Source of the DNA: Bacillota bacterium
Lineage (GTDB): Bacteria; Bacillota; Clostridia; Lachnospirales; Lachnospiraceae
Direction of reading: 5' to 3'
NCBI GenBank assembly: GCA_023457255.1
Contig: JAEWMB010000020.1
Span: forward strand, 62,001 to 126,000
DNA length: 64,000 nucleotides
In this document: positions 17,699 through 25,967 of the stretch, piece by piece
Position numbering within the stretch: the first letter of the stretch is position 1
Layout of the letters: each line of letters opens with the position of its first letter
Made by a program: the position numbers and the translations under genes
Notes under the pieces: generated by a model
What the model saw: the letters and a program-made list of their open reading frames with translations, nothing else
What the model was told of the DNA's origin: nothing
Databases searched by the model: none

Positions 17699-18601
17699 AT
17701 GGATAAGTTGGATTTAATAAAATTAGGCACAAGAGGAAGTGCATTAGCTTTAGCGCAGACAGATCTTGTAATAAAGGAGATAAATAGAAAGTATCCTGAT
17801 ATTTTATGTGAGAAAGTTATCCTTCATACGACAGGTGATAAAATACTAAATGAACCTTTGACAGCATTTGGCGGTAAAGGTGTTTTTGTTACAGAATTCG
17901 AAGAGGCTTTGCTTTCCCGAACGATAGACCTGGCAGTACATAGTGCGAAGGACATGCCAGCAGAAATACCGGACGGTTTGCAGATTGCAGGGGTTCTGCC
18001 TCGTGAGGATGCGAGAGATGTATTGATTACTTTACGAGGTCATGAGCTTAAAGGGAAAGATAAGATAATTATAGGAACTGGGAGTTTGAGACGTCAGTAC
18101 CAAATCTGTGAATTATATCAAAATGTAACCTGTAAAAATCTGAGAGGAAATGTAACCACCCGATTAGAGAAACTAAAAGAAGGATTGTTTGATGGTATCC
18201 TTCTTGCGGCAGCAGGAATTAAAAGATTGCGGCTGGAACAATCTTTAGAATTTGAATACCGGTATTTAGAGTATGAAGACATGATTCCATCGGGAGGACA
18301 GGGAATTATTGCTATCGAAGGCAGGAAAAATGATGAGATATCGGAATTAATTACTTCGCTTTCTAATAACAACTCCTTCCTGGAATTAGAAACTGAGCGA
18401 TTGGCGCTTGTTTTATTGGAGGCCGGCTGCCATGAAGCCGTCGGTGTAATTTCGTCACTGAGAAATCAGGAAATCACAGTAAGCATTGCCAAAGGAATGG
18501 ATGGAAAGATGAGGAAAGTAAGCGGAAAGTCAAAGGAAAAGGATAGGGTTTCCCTGGTTAAGAGCCTTGTGGCTCAGGTGAAGGAATTGAAACAGGTATG
18601 A
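17699..18601 (+). CDS. hemC: Porphobilinogen deaminase (hydroxymethylbilane synthase)
   Basis: This 300-residue enzyme polymerises four porphobilinogens to hydroxymethylbilane. Motifs seen: LGTRGSALALAQ at the start, HTTGDKI, GKGVFVTEFEEALL, the HSAKDMP loop with the catalytic Asp near 90, GTGSLRRQYQ, and LLEAGCHEAVGV near 240, whose Cys would carry the dipyrromethane cofactor. That loop reads AGCHEA instead of the common GGCQVP. It starts 5 bases after sirC, behind GGGAGTGAGAG. Confidence 0.95.
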   Translation: MDKLDLIKLGTRGSALALAQTDLVIKEINRKYPDILCEKVILHTTGDKILNEPLTAFGGKGVFVTEFEEALLSRTIDLAVHSAKDMPAEIPDGLQIAGVLPREDARDVLITLRGHELKGKDKIIIGTGSLRRQYQICELYQNVTCKNLRGNVTTRLEKLKEGLFDGILLAAAGIKRLRLEQSLEFEYRYLEYEDMIPSGGQGIIAIEGRKNDEISELITSLSNNNSFLELETERLALVLLEAGCHEAVGVISSLRNQEITVSIAKGMDGKMRKVSGKSKEKDRVSLVKSLVAQVKELKQV

Positions 18602-18621
18602 GAGATATTTCGAATTTTATC

Positions 18622-18685
18622 GGGTTTGTTTTTGTGCCGTTTGTAACAAACTTGATATCGGAAAACTAGCGGCGCAGAAATGAGG
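18622..18685 (+). promoter_or_regulatory. Candidate H-type pseudoknot leader (copy B)
   Basis: A 9-bp stem (18622-18630 with 18645-18653) encloses TTTGTGCCGT (18631-18640), which can pair over all ten positions (three G-U) with GCGGCGCAGA at 18669-18678, ending right before AATGAGG. Stem lengths, loop position and linker (15 bases, also containing ATAT) match copy A at 7562. One pair changes from T-A to C-G and others change to G-U, so pairing is kept while sequence differs. Confidence 0.6.
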
Positions 18686-18689
18686 TTAT

Positions 18690-20192
18690 ATGGGAAAAGT
18701 TTATCTTGTAGGTGCAGGACCTGGAAATCCGAAACTAATTACAGTAAGAGGGATGGAATTATTACAGCTATGTGATGCCGTAGTATATGATAGATTAGCT
18801 TCCAATGAACTGCTGGATTACGTAAAGCCTAATTGTATTAAAATCTATGTCGGAAAACAAGCAGGCCATCATTCAAAGCAGCAGGAAGAAATTAATGAAA
18901 TCCTAGTAGATTGTGCAAAACAATATGATAATGTCGTAAGATTAAAGGGCGGAGATCCCTTTGTTTTTGGCAGAGGCGGGGAAGAAATTGAGGCATTGCA
19001 TCAACATGAGATAGAGTATGAGGCAGTACCCGGAATAACCTCAGCAATTGCCGTGCCGGAGTGTGCGGGGATTCCGGTTACCCATAGGGGTATTAGCAGA
19101 AGTTTTCATGTGATAACAGGTCATACGAAGAAAGAAGATGGATTGCCGGATTGCGATTATCCTACGCTATCTAAGCTAAATGGCACACTCGTTTTTTTAA
19201 TGGGATTAGGAAATCTAAAAACAATAGTTTCGGAACTAATTTCTCATGGAAAGTCCTCCAAAACACCTGCGGCAGTAATATATGCCGGAACTACAAAGAA
19301 TCAGATTGTTGTGCGTGATACTTTAGAAAACATTGTAAAAGAGGCGGAAAAAAGTAAGATGATGTCTCCGGCAGTAATCATTATTGGAGAGACAGCCGCT
19401 TTCGACTACCGTTCGATCAACAAACTGCTTCCTAAGAAAATAGGAGTCACAGCAACAAAGGTACTCAGAGAAAAATTGGAAACGAAACTGGAAGCTTTGG
19501 GAGCAGTGACCTATCGCTTATGTGATATGGAGATTGTTCCAACCGATGCGTTAGGACTCTTAGATCAGGAATTGCTGGAGCTTTCCCATTATCAGTGGAT
19601 TTTATTTACCAGCCAAAATGGGGTTAGCTTATTTTTTGAACGTTTAAAGAAACAAAACGTGGATATAAGAAATCTAAGCTCTAAGAAAATTGCCGTACTT
19701 GGTTCCGGCACAGCAAAAGCATTAGAAGAATACGGCATCCGAGCTGATTTTATTCCGTCAAAGTATACAGTTAGTGCACTGGCAAGGGAATTATCACAGG
19801 TAATTGATAAGAAAGAAACAGTACTCATACCAAGAGCAGCAAAAGGCAGCAGGGAATTAATCAAAATATTTAAGGAGAATGGAATTTCTTTTCAGGATAT
19901 CCCAATCTATGATGTGGCTGGTAGGATGACGGAACAAATAGAAGCTGTGAATCAGATGGATTGTTTAATTTTTGTAAGCTCCTCAGGAGTTCGGGCATTC
20001 TTTGAGGAGTTAAACAAGAAAAAAATTTTACTTTCTAATCATGTAAAAATTGCATGCATCGGAGAGGTTACGTCAGAAACGGTGAGGGAAGTACAGAAAG
20101 AAGCAAACATTATAGCATCAACTTACAATACGGAAGGTTTGGTAGAGGCGGTCAAAAATTACTTTGACAAAAATGGAGAAGAAGATACCTGA
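18690..20192 (+). CDS. cobA-hemD: Uroporphyrinogen-III methyltransferase / uroporphyrinogen-III synthase fusion
   Basis: This is a 500-residue bifunctional protein. Residues 1-240 are the SAM-dependent methyltransferase (CobA/SUMT): VYLVGAGPGNPKLITVRG, VVYDRLAS, VRLKGGDPFVFGRGGEE, PGITSA, and TLVFLMGL. Residues about 250-498 are the HemD synthase, with VLIPRAAKGSRELI and FVSSSGVRAFFEEL. The fusion closes the macrocycle and then makes precorrin-2, steering flux to siroheme and cobalamin. ATG 18690 is 4 bases after ATGAGGT of the pseudoknot leader. Confidence 0.95.
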   Translation: MGKVYLVGAGPGNPKLITVRGMELLQLCDAVVYDRLASNELLDYVKPNCIKIYVGKQAGHHSKQQEEINEILVDCAKQYDNVVRLKGGDPFVFGRGGEEIEALHQHEIEYEAVPGITSAIAVPECAGIPVTHRGISRSFHVITGHTKKEDGLPDCDYPTLSKLNGTLVFLMGLGNLKTIVSELISHGKSSKTPAAVIYAGTTKNQIVVRDTLENIVKEAEKSKMMSPAVIIIGETAAFDYRSINKLLPKKIGVTATKVLREKLETKLEALGAVTYRLCDMEIVPTDALGLLDQELLELSHYQWILFTSQNGVSLFFERLKKQNVDIRNLSSKKIAVLGSGTAKALEEYGIRADFIPSKYTVSALARELSQVIDKKETVLIPRAAKGSRELIKIFKENGISFQDIPIYDVAGRMTEQIEAVNQMDCLIFVSSSGVRAFFEELNKKKILLSNHVKIACIGEVTSETVREVQKEANIIASTYNTEGLVEAVKNYFDKNGEEDT

Positions 20193-20243
20193 TTACGGAT
20201 ACTTGTTCCAGCACGCCCACGGTACCAATCTCTAGCTTATTAA

Positions 20244-20263
20244 ACAGTGCGGAAATGAGGTAA
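20244..20263 (+). promoter_or_regulatory. Conserved element before hemB (copy C)
   Basis: ACAGTGCGGAAATGAGGTAA matches the 3' strand and ribosome binding segment of copies A and B. Upstream, TTCCAGCAC (20207-20215) can pair with GTGCGGAA with one bulged base, but a matching outer stem is weak. It may be a degraded or variant copy. Confidence 0.4.
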
Positions 20264-20266
20264 ATT

Positions 20267-21235
20267 ATGAAGCGAATGAGAAGATTACGTGTCAGTGAGG
20301 AAATAAGAAGCTTGGTAAGAGAGACACAAGTTTATAAATCAGATCTTGTTTATCCGGTTTTTATTATTGAAGGCGAACATATGAAAAATCCGGTAGATTC
20401 CATGCCTGGAATTTATCAATATTCCATCGATCGATTTGAGGAAGAGTTAGAACGAATTATAGAAGCAGGTATTAAAACGATTCTAATCTTTGGTATACCG
20501 GAGCATAAAGATGAGGTTGGCAGCCAGGCGTATGACGATAATGGGGTTACTCAGCGGGCAATTCGTCATATCAAAGAAAAAGCTCCGAAACTCTTAATCA
20601 TTGCCGATGTCTGCTTGTGTGAATATACTTCTCACGGACACTGTGGTTTAATAAAAGATAGTAAAGTATTAAATGATGAAACTCTTACCTTATTATCCAA
20701 AATGGCTGTCAGCATGGCAAAAGCCGGTGCTGATATTATTGCCCCATCCGATATGATGGATGGCAGGGTGGAAGCAATCAGAAATGCTTTGGATGATGTA
20801 GGGTACTCTGATATTATGCTTATGTCTTATAGTGCGAAGTATGCCTCAGGTTACTATTCCCCATTCAGAGATGCCGCGCATTCCGCACCTTCCTTTGGAG
20901 ACCGAAAGACCTACCAGATGGATCCTGCGAATGTAAAGGAAGCAGTTCGGGAATGTTTTCTTGATATGGAGGAGGGTGCTGATGTCATTATGGTAAAGCC
21001 GGCACTTGCCTACCTTGATGTGATTAAAACAGTGGCCTTAAAAACAGATTATCCAATTGCTGCATATAACGTTAGCGGTGAATATTCCATGGTGAAGGCA
21101 GCAGCTATGAGGGGCTGGATTGATGAAAAAAGGATTGTAATGGAGAATATGACAGCGATAAAAAGAGCCGGAGCTAAAATAATCATTACATACCATGCGT
21201 TGGATGTTGCTAGGTGGCTGGATGAGGAAAAATAG
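20267..21235 (+). CDS. hemB: Delta-aminolevulinic acid dehydratase (porphobilinogen synthase)
   Basis: This 322-residue enzyme condenses two 5-aminolevulinates to porphobilinogen. It shows RMRRLRVSEEIRSLVRET, SQAYDDNGVTQRAIRH, the zinc-binding DVCLCEYTSHGHCG near 118-131 with all three Cys (zinc-dependent class), the Schiff-base SYSAKYASGYYSPFRDA, and MVKPALAYLD with the second Lys. Full length. It begins 74 bases after cobA-hemD, behind GAGGTAAAT. Confidence 0.96.
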   Translation: MKRMRRLRVSEEIRSLVRETQVYKSDLVYPVFIIEGEHMKNPVDSMPGIYQYSIDRFEEELERIIEAGIKTILIFGIPEHKDEVGSQAYDDNGVTQRAIRHIKEKAPKLLIIADVCLCEYTSHGHCGLIKDSKVLNDETLTLLSKMAVSMAKAGADIIAPSDMMDGRVEAIRNALDDVGYSDIMLMSYSAKYASGYYSPFRDAAHSAPSFGDRKTYQMDPANVKEAVRECFLDMEEGADVIMVKPALAYLDVIKTVALKTDYPIAAYNVSGEYSMVKAAAMRGWIDEKRIVMENMTAIKRAGAKIIITYHALDVARWLDEEK

Positions 21236-21341
21236 TGGAAGGATAAAAGTAACTTTATTTATCTGGATACTGCTTGATGAAATGAGGGAACGATTTACTC
21301 AGGAGTATGCCTGGTGTCAGCCGCTTTAGAATAAAAAAAGA

Positions 21342-21361
21342 ACAGCGAAGAAATGAGGTAA
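21342..21361 (+). promoter_or_regulatory. Conserved element before hemL (copy D)
   Basis: ACAGCGAAGAAATGAGGTAA shares the segment of copies A-C, directly before the hemL start. No complementary loop was found in the 106 bases upstream. A different stem, GGATACT (near 21271) with AGTATGCC (near 21304), is possible. Confidence 0.4.
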
Positions 21362-21364
21362 TTC

Positions 21365-22636
21365 ATGTATACAAATTCAGATATCCTATTTGAGAAGTCA
21401 AAAAATAGAATGCCGGGAGGAGTAAATAGTCCGGTTAGAGCATTTCAGGCCGTGAATCGTAACCCTGTTTTTATAAAAAGTGCAAAAGGTTCCAGGCTTT
21501 ATGATGTGGATGATAAGGAATATATTGATTATGTATGTTCGTGGGGACCGGCAATTTTAGGACATGCCGCAGACCGAGTGATTCAGAAGGTGAGGGAAGC
21601 CTGTGAGTATGGACTTTCCTTTGGTGCACCAACCGAAAAAGAATATCTGCTTACGGAACTTGTATATGCTATGATTCCTTCTATGGAGAGTATTAGGCTC
21701 GTAAGTTCAGGAACAGAGGCGGTTATGAGTGCGATTCGAGTTGCAAGAGGATTTACGAAAAGGAATAAAATAATTAAGTTTCGAGGGTGCTATCATGGAC
21801 ATTCGGATGGGCTGCTTGTAAAAGCCGGTTCCGGAGCGTTAACGCAATCGGTACCGGACAGTCTTGGAATTCCGGAGGATTTTACAAAAAATACATTGCT
21901 TGCGGACTATAACAGGGAGGAATCTGTAGAAGCTCTTTTTCAAAGCTATGGAGACGATATTGCTGCTGTAATTGTAGAGCCTGTGGCTGCCAATATGGGT
22001 GTTGTAATACCAAAAGCTGGTTTCTTACAAAATCTAAGAAATATTACGAATAAATATGGTGCCCTGCTTATTTTTGACGAAGTAATTACGGGCTTTCGGC
22101 TCTCTGCCGGCGGTGCACAGGAGTTTTTTAATGTGATCCCGGATTTAACAACATTAGGCAAGATAATTGGCGGAGGAATGCCAATCGGTGCTTATGGCGG
22201 AAAAAAAGAAATTATGGAAGTAGTTTCCCCGGTGGGAAGTGTATATCAGGCAGGTACCTTGTCAGGAAATCCCATCGCTACAACTGCGGGGATAGAAACA
22301 TTAACTATCTTAAAAGAATCACCGGAGATTTATGAGGATATTAAGATAAAAACTGAGTTACTTGCTAATACTGTCAAGGCAGCAATGGGTGATTCGGTCT
22401 GTATCAATCAGATTGGTTCCCTTATGAGTGTATTTTTTACCAAGGAAAAAGTTCTTGACTATGATAGTGCGCTTACTTCGAATACCAAAAAATATGCGGA
22501 TTATTTTAACTATATGTTAAAGCAGGGAATCTATCTGGCTCCTTCCCAATTTGAAGCGATGTTTATCTCCTATGCGCATAGTGTAGAAGATATTAAAAAA
22601 ACCTGCGAGATTATAAAAAATTATAGAATGCTATAA
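21365..22636 (+). CDS. hemL: Glutamate-1-semialdehyde 2,1-aminomutase
   Basis: This 423-residue PLP enzyme turns glutamate-1-semialdehyde into 5-aminolevulinate. It has KNRMPGGVNSPVRAF at the start, SSGTEAVMSAIRVARG, KFRGCYHGHSDGLLVKAGSG, IFDEVITGFR, and the PLP lysine in TTLGKIIGGGMPIGAYGG near 265, with GTLSGNP after it. It is last in the operon, preceded by 129 non-coding bases carrying element copy D. Confidence 0.96.
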   Translation: MYTNSDILFEKSKNRMPGGVNSPVRAFQAVNRNPVFIKSAKGSRLYDVDDKEYIDYVCSWGPAILGHAADRVIQKVREACEYGLSFGAPTEKEYLLTELVYAMIPSMESIRLVSSGTEAVMSAIRVARGFTKRNKIIKFRGCYHGHSDGLLVKAGSGALTQSVPDSLGIPEDFTKNTLLADYNREESVEALFQSYGDDIAAVIVEPVAANMGVVIPKAGFLQNLRNITNKYGALLIFDEVITGFRLSAGGAQEFFNVIPDLTTLGKIIGGGMPIGAYGGKKEIMEVVSPVGSVYQAGTLSGNPIATTAGIETLTILKESPEIYEDIKIKTELLANTVKAAMGDSVCINQIGSLMSVFFTKEKVLDYDSALTSNTKKYADYFNYMLKQGIYLAPSQFEAMFISYAHSVEDIKKTCEIIKNYRML

Positions 22637-22841
22637 TAAAAATAAATTAGAATTCTCCGATAAGATAGATTATAATTTAGATAACTGCTGTTAATCGTCT
22701 GGTTCAGTAATTGTGAATAAACAAGGAAACTGATATGACTAAGAATCAGCGAAGGCTGAAATTGCTGCTTATTATTCTCTAAATTGTGTTAATCAAGAAA
22801 AAGAATGCTAAGTAAACTGATTTCTTCCTAAAAAGAAATTG

Positions 22842-22873
22842 CGAAAGGGCAGAGGATATCCTCTGCCCTTTCG
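22842..22873. repeat. Perfect 32-bp palindrome
   Basis: The half-site CGAAAGGGCAGAGGAT is followed at once by its exact reverse complement, with no spacer. It lies between the convergent ends of hemL and the LysR gene. There is no T run on either side, so it may be a rho-independent-like stop for both genes, or a cruciform-prone site. Confidence 0.75.
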
Positions 22874-22935
22874 GGGGATAAAAACCGATTTAAGGTTAAT
22901 ATATGCCCTTTTTTTGGAAACAATGAAGTAAATGG

Positions 22936-23817
22936 TTATAAAGCAATATCCATCTTTACTAAATCAATAAAATTAATAATATCCGAATTCAGATATTTAT
23001 TCTGATGATAGATGATATTGTATTCTCTTAAAAAATCGATGTCTTTTATCTGCAGCTTTGTGATACTCATATTATTTATATACTCAGTAAGCATACGTTC
23101 CGGAAGAATCGAAATACCCAAATTGGCAATGACAGCATTAATGATCGCAGTAGTACTGGTACTTTCCCAAGAGGGTTTTAAAACAAAGTCGTGAAGCCTC
23201 AAGGCGATTTCAGCATATTCTCTGGTACCGCTGTTTTTTTCCCGTAAAAGAAAATGTTCTTCCTGCAACTCTTCAAGTGTAACCCATTCCTTGACTGCCA
23301 ATGGATGCTTCGGACTGCATATTAATATCAGCTTGTCTTTAATTAATGGCTCTGCCATAAGTTTATCTGAGTGAATCCAGCCTTCTATTAATGCAAAATC
23401 CAACGAATTATCTAACACCATATTCTCGATAATATCGGAGCTGTCGATTTTTACATAGGGCAGGGGAGCATGATAGGTATCGGTATATTCTTTTATGTAC
23501 TTTGGCATTAAGCAAGTTCCAATACTGATACTGGAACCAATTCTTAAATGAGAGTTTTTATCCTGATTTGAAAATTCATTCTCCATCTCCGTATACAGCG
23601 CTGTAATATGTGAAGCATATTCATAAAGATGGTGTGCGGCATTCGTCTTTTGTATTCCCCTCCCAAGACGTTTAAATAGCTGAACGGCATAACGGTTCTC
23701 AATTTCTCTGATTGCAGCACTGACAGCAGGCTGACTTAAATGCAATCTCTTAGCAGCAGTTGTAATACTGCCTTCTTTATATACCGTAACAAAAATTAGT
23801 AAAAGTTTAATCGACAT
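22936..23817 (-). CDS. LysR-family regulator of sulfur assimilation
   Basis: This 293-residue regulator starts MSIKLLLIFVTVYKEGS, with helix-turn-helix AAKRLHLSQPAVSAAIREIE and a PBP-like effector domain after residue 90 (LRIGSSISIG). The start at 23817 is chosen because GGAG lies 6 bases upstream and it matches the usual LysR N-terminus; the frame runs further up to 23883. It is divergent from the sulfate importer, so a CysB/CysR-like activator of sulfate assimilation is likely. The effector is unknown. Confidence 0.88.
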   Translation of the reverse strand: MSIKLLLIFVTVYKEGSITTAAKRLHLSQPAVSAAIREIENRYAVQLFKRLGRGIQKTNAAHHLYEYASHITALYTEMENEFSNQDKNSHLRIGSSISIGTCLMPKYIKEYTDTYHAPLPYVKIDSSDIIENMVLDNSLDFALIEGWIHSDKLMAEPLIKDKLILICSPKHPLAVKEWVTLEELQEEHFLLREKNSGTREYAEIALRLHDFVLKPSWESTSTTAIINAVIANLGISILPERMLTEYINNMSITKLQIKDIDFLREYNIIYHQNKYLNSDIINFIDLVKMDIAL

Positions 23818-23873
23818 AAACACTCCAATCCATATTAACATACAGAATAAGTATGAAATATAATGAAAAAAAT

Positions 23874-23893
23874 ATGAATCCATGCTAATTCAT
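23874..23893. promoter_or_regulatory. Possible LysR operator
   Basis: The inverted repeat ATGAAT-N8-ATTCAT sits in the divergent region between the LysR gene and the sulfate-binding protein gene, 43 bases before the importer -35 box. This fits LysR activator placement; binding is inferred. Confidence 0.4.
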
Positions 23894-23935
23894 AAATAAT
23901 TCTAACATATGGAAATAAAAAAATCAATAACCTAC

Positions 23936-23964
23936 TTTACAAATATGAATATAGGGATTAAAAT
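23936..23964 (+). promoter_or_regulatory. Promoter of the sulfate importer operon
   Basis: TTTACA (23936-23941), a 17-base spacer and TAAAAT (23959-23964), 34 bases before the start codon. Confidence 0.65.
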
Positions 23965-23998
23965 GCCAAATAACATATTACAGGCGGAGGTTAAATAA

Positions 23999-25021
23999 AT
24001 GCAGGGAAGAAATCAAAAGAGAAGGATTGTTTTATTTTTAGCATTCGGGATGGTATTTTCGTTTGCAGCATGCGGTAAGAAAACAGACAGCGGTAAGGTA
24101 ACGATTACAAATGTATCCTATGATCCTACCAGAGAATTTTATGCTGCGTATAATGAGCTGTTTGAACAGTATTACAAAGAAACCTATGGTATTGAAGTTG
24201 AAGTGAAACAATCTCATGGCGGTTCCGGAAGCCAGGCAAGGTCGGTTATCGAAGGTGCAGCGTCAGATGTTGTCACGCTTGCATTAGCACATGATATTAC
24301 CTTGGTTGAGGAAGCAGGCTTAATTAATTCGGGATGGATTGAGGAGTTTAAAGGAAACTCTTCTCCTTATACATCAACAATTGTTTTCTTAGTAAGGAAA
24401 GGCAATGAAAAAAACATTCAGGATTGGGATGATGTCATCAAAGACGGAGTAGGGGTTATTACTCCGGACCCAAAAAGCAGCGGAGGAGCTTGCTGGAATT
24501 TTCTTGCTGCCTGGCATTACGCAAGTGTTACATATGATGGGGATGAAAATAAAATAAAAGACTTTGTATCAAAACTCTATGACAATGTTACCGTGATGGA
24601 TTCCGGTGCAAGGGGAGCGACTACGACTTTTGTTGAAAATGGGCAGGGGGATGTATTACTGGCTTGGGAGAATGAGGCTATTCTTACAGTTAAGGAATAC
24701 CCGGATAAATACGAAATCATTACTCCGAGTATCAGTATTTTAGCAGAACCAAGTGTTGCCATTGTCGATGAAAATGCAGATAAAAACAGAACGCAGGAGA
24801 TTGCGAAAGCCTATTTGGAGTATCTTTATACGGAGGAAGCACAGAAAATTATCGGTAACTATGGATACAGACCGTCAAACCAAGAAATTTTGCAGGAATT
24901 CTCTGATAAGTTTGAGCTTAATGTAAAGCTATGTACAATTGATGATTTTGGCGGCTGGAGGGAAGCTTACAAAACCTTCTTTGCTGATGGTGGTGTTTTT
25001 GATGAGGTTTATGGAAATTAA
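23999..25021 (+). CDS. sbp: Sulfate-binding lipoprotein of ABC importer
   Basis: This 340-residue lipoprotein has a signal ending FSFAAC (lipobox Cys near 22). The mature part matches Sbp/CysP: VSYDPTREFYAAYNELF, KQSHGGSGSQARSVIEGAASDVVTLAL, and TPDPKSSGGACWNFLAAW. It captures sulfate (or thiosulfate) outside the membrane and delivers it to CysT/CysW. GGCGGAGG lies before the ATG. A hairpin follows before cysT, which would let this protein be made in excess. Confidence 0.94.
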   Translation: MQGRNQKRRIVLFLAFGMVFSFAACGKKTDSGKVTITNVSYDPTREFYAAYNELFEQYYKETYGIEVEVKQSHGGSGSQARSVIEGAASDVVTLALAHDITLVEEAGLINSGWIEEFKGNSSPYTSTIVFLVRKGNEKNIQDWDDVIKDGVGVITPDPKSSGGACWNFLAAWHYASVTYDGDENKIKDFVSKLYDNVTVMDSGARGATTTFVENGQGDVLLAWENEAILTVKEYPDKYEIITPSISILAEPSVAIVDENADKNRTQEIAKAYLEYLYTEEAQKIIGNYGYRPSNQEILQEFSDKFELNVKLCTIDDFGGWREAYKTFFADGGVFDEVYGN

Positions 25022-25044
25022 AAGATTAATGTTGGAAACAAGTA

Positions 25045-25082
25045 ATATCCTATAGGTTTCTTTCTCTGCAGGATATGTTTTT
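25045..25082 (+). terminator. Partial terminator between sbp and cysT
   Basis: ATATCCT (25045-25051) pairs with AGGATAT (25070-25076), followed by GTTTTTG. The short stem and 18-base loop suggest partial readthrough, a common way to raise binding-protein levels over the membrane subunits. Confidence 0.5.
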
Positions 25083-25102
25083 GCAACCAAAATGGAGGGG
25101 CT

Positions 25103-25954
25103 ATGGTAAGACGAAAAATAAAAAATAAAAAAAATAATTCGGTAATACCGGGTTTTGGTTTAACAATGGGGATTACTCTTCTTTTGTTGTCTTTGATTAT
25201 ATTTATTCCATTGGCATCTGTCCTGGTATATTCCTTTCGGCTATCACCGCGTGAGTTCCTTCACTTAATTACAAGGAGTCATGTGCTGAATGCATTTAAA
25301 ACAAGTATAGTTTGCTCTTTTGCTGCGGCATTCCTTAATTGTTTCTTTGGTTTAATTCTTGCGTGGGTTTTAGTAAGGTATGAATTTCCGGGGAAACGGC
25401 TGCTGGATGGTCTGATTGAACTGCCATTTGCCCTGCCAACTGCAGTTGCAGGTATTACCTTATCAAAAATGTACTCTGACACAGGTATACTAGGTAAAAA
25501 ATTCGCAGAACTTGGTATCAAGGTGTCCTATACTAAGCTTGGGCTTACCATTGCACTTATTTTTATAGGAATTCCTTTTGTTGTAAGGGCGATTCAGCCG
25601 GTCTTGGAAAAGTTAGATACGCAATATGAAGAGGCTGCCTGCATCTTAGGCGCAAATAGGGCAGTAACATTTTTTAGAGTTATTTTTCCAGAATTAAAAC
25701 CTGCCTTACTCACAGGCTTTGGTTTAGCTCTTGCGAGAGGAATAGGAGAATATGGAAGTGTTATCTATATTTCCGGTAACAGCGCAAAGGAACAAACGCA
25801 GGTTGTATCCTATGTAATCATGCAGAAGCTAAATTATGTAGATTATGCGAGTGCGACAGCAATTGCTTTGGTTATGCTGATCCTATCCTTTTTGGTGCTG
25901 CTGTTTTTAAATATGATCCAGATACGTCAGGCGAAACGTACGAATAATGTCTAG
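25103..25954 (+). CDS. cysT: Sulfate ABC transporter permease CysT
   Basis: This 283-residue protein has six predicted membrane segments. It shows the CysT-type ELPFALPTAVAGITL, and the ATPase-docking loop EEAACILGANRAVTFFRVIFPELKPALLTG near 180-210 with EAA-type spacing, followed by ALARGIGEYGSVIYISGN. It forms the channel with CysW. GGAGGGG precedes ATG 25103. It ends 13 bases before the cysW start chosen here. Confidence 0.94.
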   Translation: MVRRKIKNKKNNSVIPGFGLTMGITLLLLSLIIFIPLASVLVYSFRLSPREFLHLITRSHVLNAFKTSIVCSFAAAFLNCFFGLILAWVLVRYEFPGKRLLDGLIELPFALPTAVAGITLSKMYSDTGILGKKFAELGIKVSYTKLGLTIALIFIGIPFVVRAIQPVLEKLDTQYEEAACILGANRAVTFFRVIFPELKPALLTGFGLALARGIGEYGSVIYISGNSAKEQTQVVSYVIMQKLNYVDYASATAIALVMLILSFLVLLFLNMIQIRQAKRTNNV

Positions 25955-25967
25955 GAGGAGGTATGTT

